NCBI GenBank assembly: GCA_023249255.1
Contig: JAHFCY010000004.1
Coordinates: forward strand, 1,457 to 33,755
Direction of reading: 5' to 3'
DNA from: Candidatus Lindowiibacteriota bacterium
GTDB taxonomy: Bacteria > Lindowbacteria > 2-12-FULL-62-27
DNA length: 32,299 bases
The position numbers and the translations under genes were made by a program. The notes under the pieces are model-generated. The model was not told where the DNA came from, did not search any database, and saw only the letters and a program-made list of their open reading frames with translations. The stretch's first letter is position 1; each line of letters opens with the position of its first letter. This document shows, one piece after another, positions 31,304 to 32,299 of this stretch.

Positions 31304-32299
31304 GGTGTTTTCCCAATTCCTCGCTGAGTATCGCAGGCGCCTGATCGACGTCTCCGGCGCCAAGCGTCAGGACCAGATCGCCGGGCTTTGCCCTGTGGAC
31401 AATTTCAAGCACGCCGGCCCGCCAGTCTTTGACGTACATCACTGACCTGTGTCCCCGCCGGCGGACGCTGTCCACAACAGTTTCACCGCTCACGCCGTTG
31501 ATCGGGGTTTCGCTCGCGGCATAGATGTCGGTGATCACCACCATGTCGGCTCCTTCGAACGCGCCGCCAAATTCATCGGCCAGAAGTTTCGTGCGAGTGA
31601 ACCGGTGCGGCTGAAAGAGGACGAGGATCCGGCCATGGGGATTGGCGAGGCGGGCGGTGTCGATGGTCGCCCGTATTTCCGTCGGATGATGTCCGTAGTC
31701 GTCGACAATCCTGACGCCGCCCGACACGCCATGCGATTCGAACCGACGGCCGACGCCGCGAAATTGCGCCAGAGTTTCACGAATCACGTCAAAGGAAATG
31801 CCCAGCTCCCGGGCAACCGCCAACGCAGCCAGGGCATTGAGAACGTGATGGCGGCCCGCGATTCCAAGCATGAATTCGCCGAGGATCTCGCCGCGGGATC
31901 GGACTGAAAACCGGCTCGATTCTCCCGACGCCTCCAGAATTTCCGCGCGAAGGTCAGCGCCGTCTGAAAATCCGTACGTCATGATTTTTCGGCGCAGGTC
32001 GGGCCGGATGCGGCGGACGTTCGGATCGTCCCAGCAGACGATGCCGACGCCGTAAAAGGGCACGAGATTTAAGAAATCGCGGAAGGCATTGCGAAGGGTG
32101 TCCATCGTGCCGTAATAGTCGAGATGGTCCGTGTCGATATTCGTGACGACGGCGAGGGAGGGATGCAGTTTCAAGAATGATCCGTCACTCTCGTCCGATT
32201 CAACGATAAAAAACGACCGGCCTTCGCGAAATGATTTGGACAGCCGGGCGCCGGCCGCCTGATCGAAATTTTTCACGCGGCCGCCGATGATCACCGTCG
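31293..32299 (-). CDS. murC: UDP-N-acetylmuramate-L-alanine ligase MurC (N-terminus outside window)
   Basis: The visible 335 residues cover the central ATPase and C-terminal domains of MurC. Signatures are FIVESDESDGSFLKLHPSLAVVTNIDTDHLDYYG, RRFESHGVSGGVRIVDDYGHHPTEI, LFQPHRFTRTKLLADEF, TDIYAASE and LTLGAGDV. It adds the first amino acid of the stem peptide. The N-terminal UDP-binding part and P-loop lie beyond the window edge. Its stop lies inside murB. It is the first visible gene of the cell wall cluster in transcription order. Confidence 0.95.
   Translation of the reverse strand, partial: TVIIGGRVKNFDQAAGARLSKSFREGRSFFIVESDESDGSFLKLHPSLAVVTNIDTDHLDYYGTMDTLRNAFRDFLNLVPFYGVGIVCWDDPNVRRIRPDLRRKIMTYGFSDGADLRAEILEASGESSRFSVRSRGEILGEFMLGIAGRHHVLNALAALAVARELGISFDVIRETLAQFRGVGRRFESHGVSGGVRIVDDYGHHPTEIRATIDTARLANPHGRILVLFQPHRFTRTKLLADEFGGAFEGADMVVITDIYAASETPINGVSGETVVDSVRRRGHRSVMYVKDWRAGVLEIVHRAKPGDLVLTLGAGDVDQAPAILSEELGKHHGQ

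Overview
The window comes from an uncultured bacterium with a GC-rich core genome. A complete run of mur/fts genes, a lipoprotein, a TlpA-type thioredoxin protein and an L,D-transpeptidase-like protein point to a peptidoglycan-walled, probably diderm cell. FtsZ and FtsA are present. The phylum cannot be fixed from sequence alone.

Region 1 (1-1004): the 3' part of a GGDEF-receiver protein, then tRNA-Met(CAT).

Region 2 (about 1005-10560): an AT-richer array of small unknown genes, nearly all on the minus strand, separated by about ten copies of a 73-109 bp inverted-repeat site. Each site starts with a TAAC box and ends with a GTTA box and has the architecture of integron attC recombination sites. 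At several junctions the right box of one site is complementary to the left box of the next site, as expected if each unit was once a circular cassette. No integron integrase lies in the window, so this is an integrase-less cassette array (CALIN type) or the distal part of a larger integron. Cargo: two MotA/TolQ/ExbB-like paralogs, a DUF2310 zinc-ribbon protein, a protein with two ClpX-type zinc fingers paired with a pilin-helix-like peptide, a TPR membrane protein and several unknown membrane proteins. A block at about 3.9-4.9 kb breaks the pattern. It carries a plus-strand hicBA toxin-antitoxin pair and a 34-bp copy of the 3' end of the tRNA-Phe gene that bounds the array at 10561.

Region 3 (10561-22051): tRNA-Phe; a secreted 936-residue unknown protein with a phospholipase-D-family partner; rmuC; a convergent YkuD-type transpeptidase; a RhlE-like helicase; a small HNH protein with no normal start codon; an ATP-grasp ligase; and, convergent to it, a coupled pair of a Ddl-like ATP-grasp ligase and a LysA-like PLP decarboxylase. 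The last three may form a small amino-acid or peptide pathway.

Region 4 (22052-22560): the C-terminal stub of a tyrosine recombinase beside tRNA-Thr(CGT), a relic of an integrated element.

Region 5 (22561-25610, minus strand): a tightly coupled trio of an unknown 422-residue protein, a TlpA-type thioredoxin protein and a lipoprotein.

Region 6 (25756-32299, minus strand): hairpins after ftsZ, then ftsZ, ftsA, ftsQ, ddl, murB and partial murC (transcribed murC to ftsZ). This is a classical division and cell wall cluster with overlapping genes throughout; ddl probably starts 125 bp inside murB.
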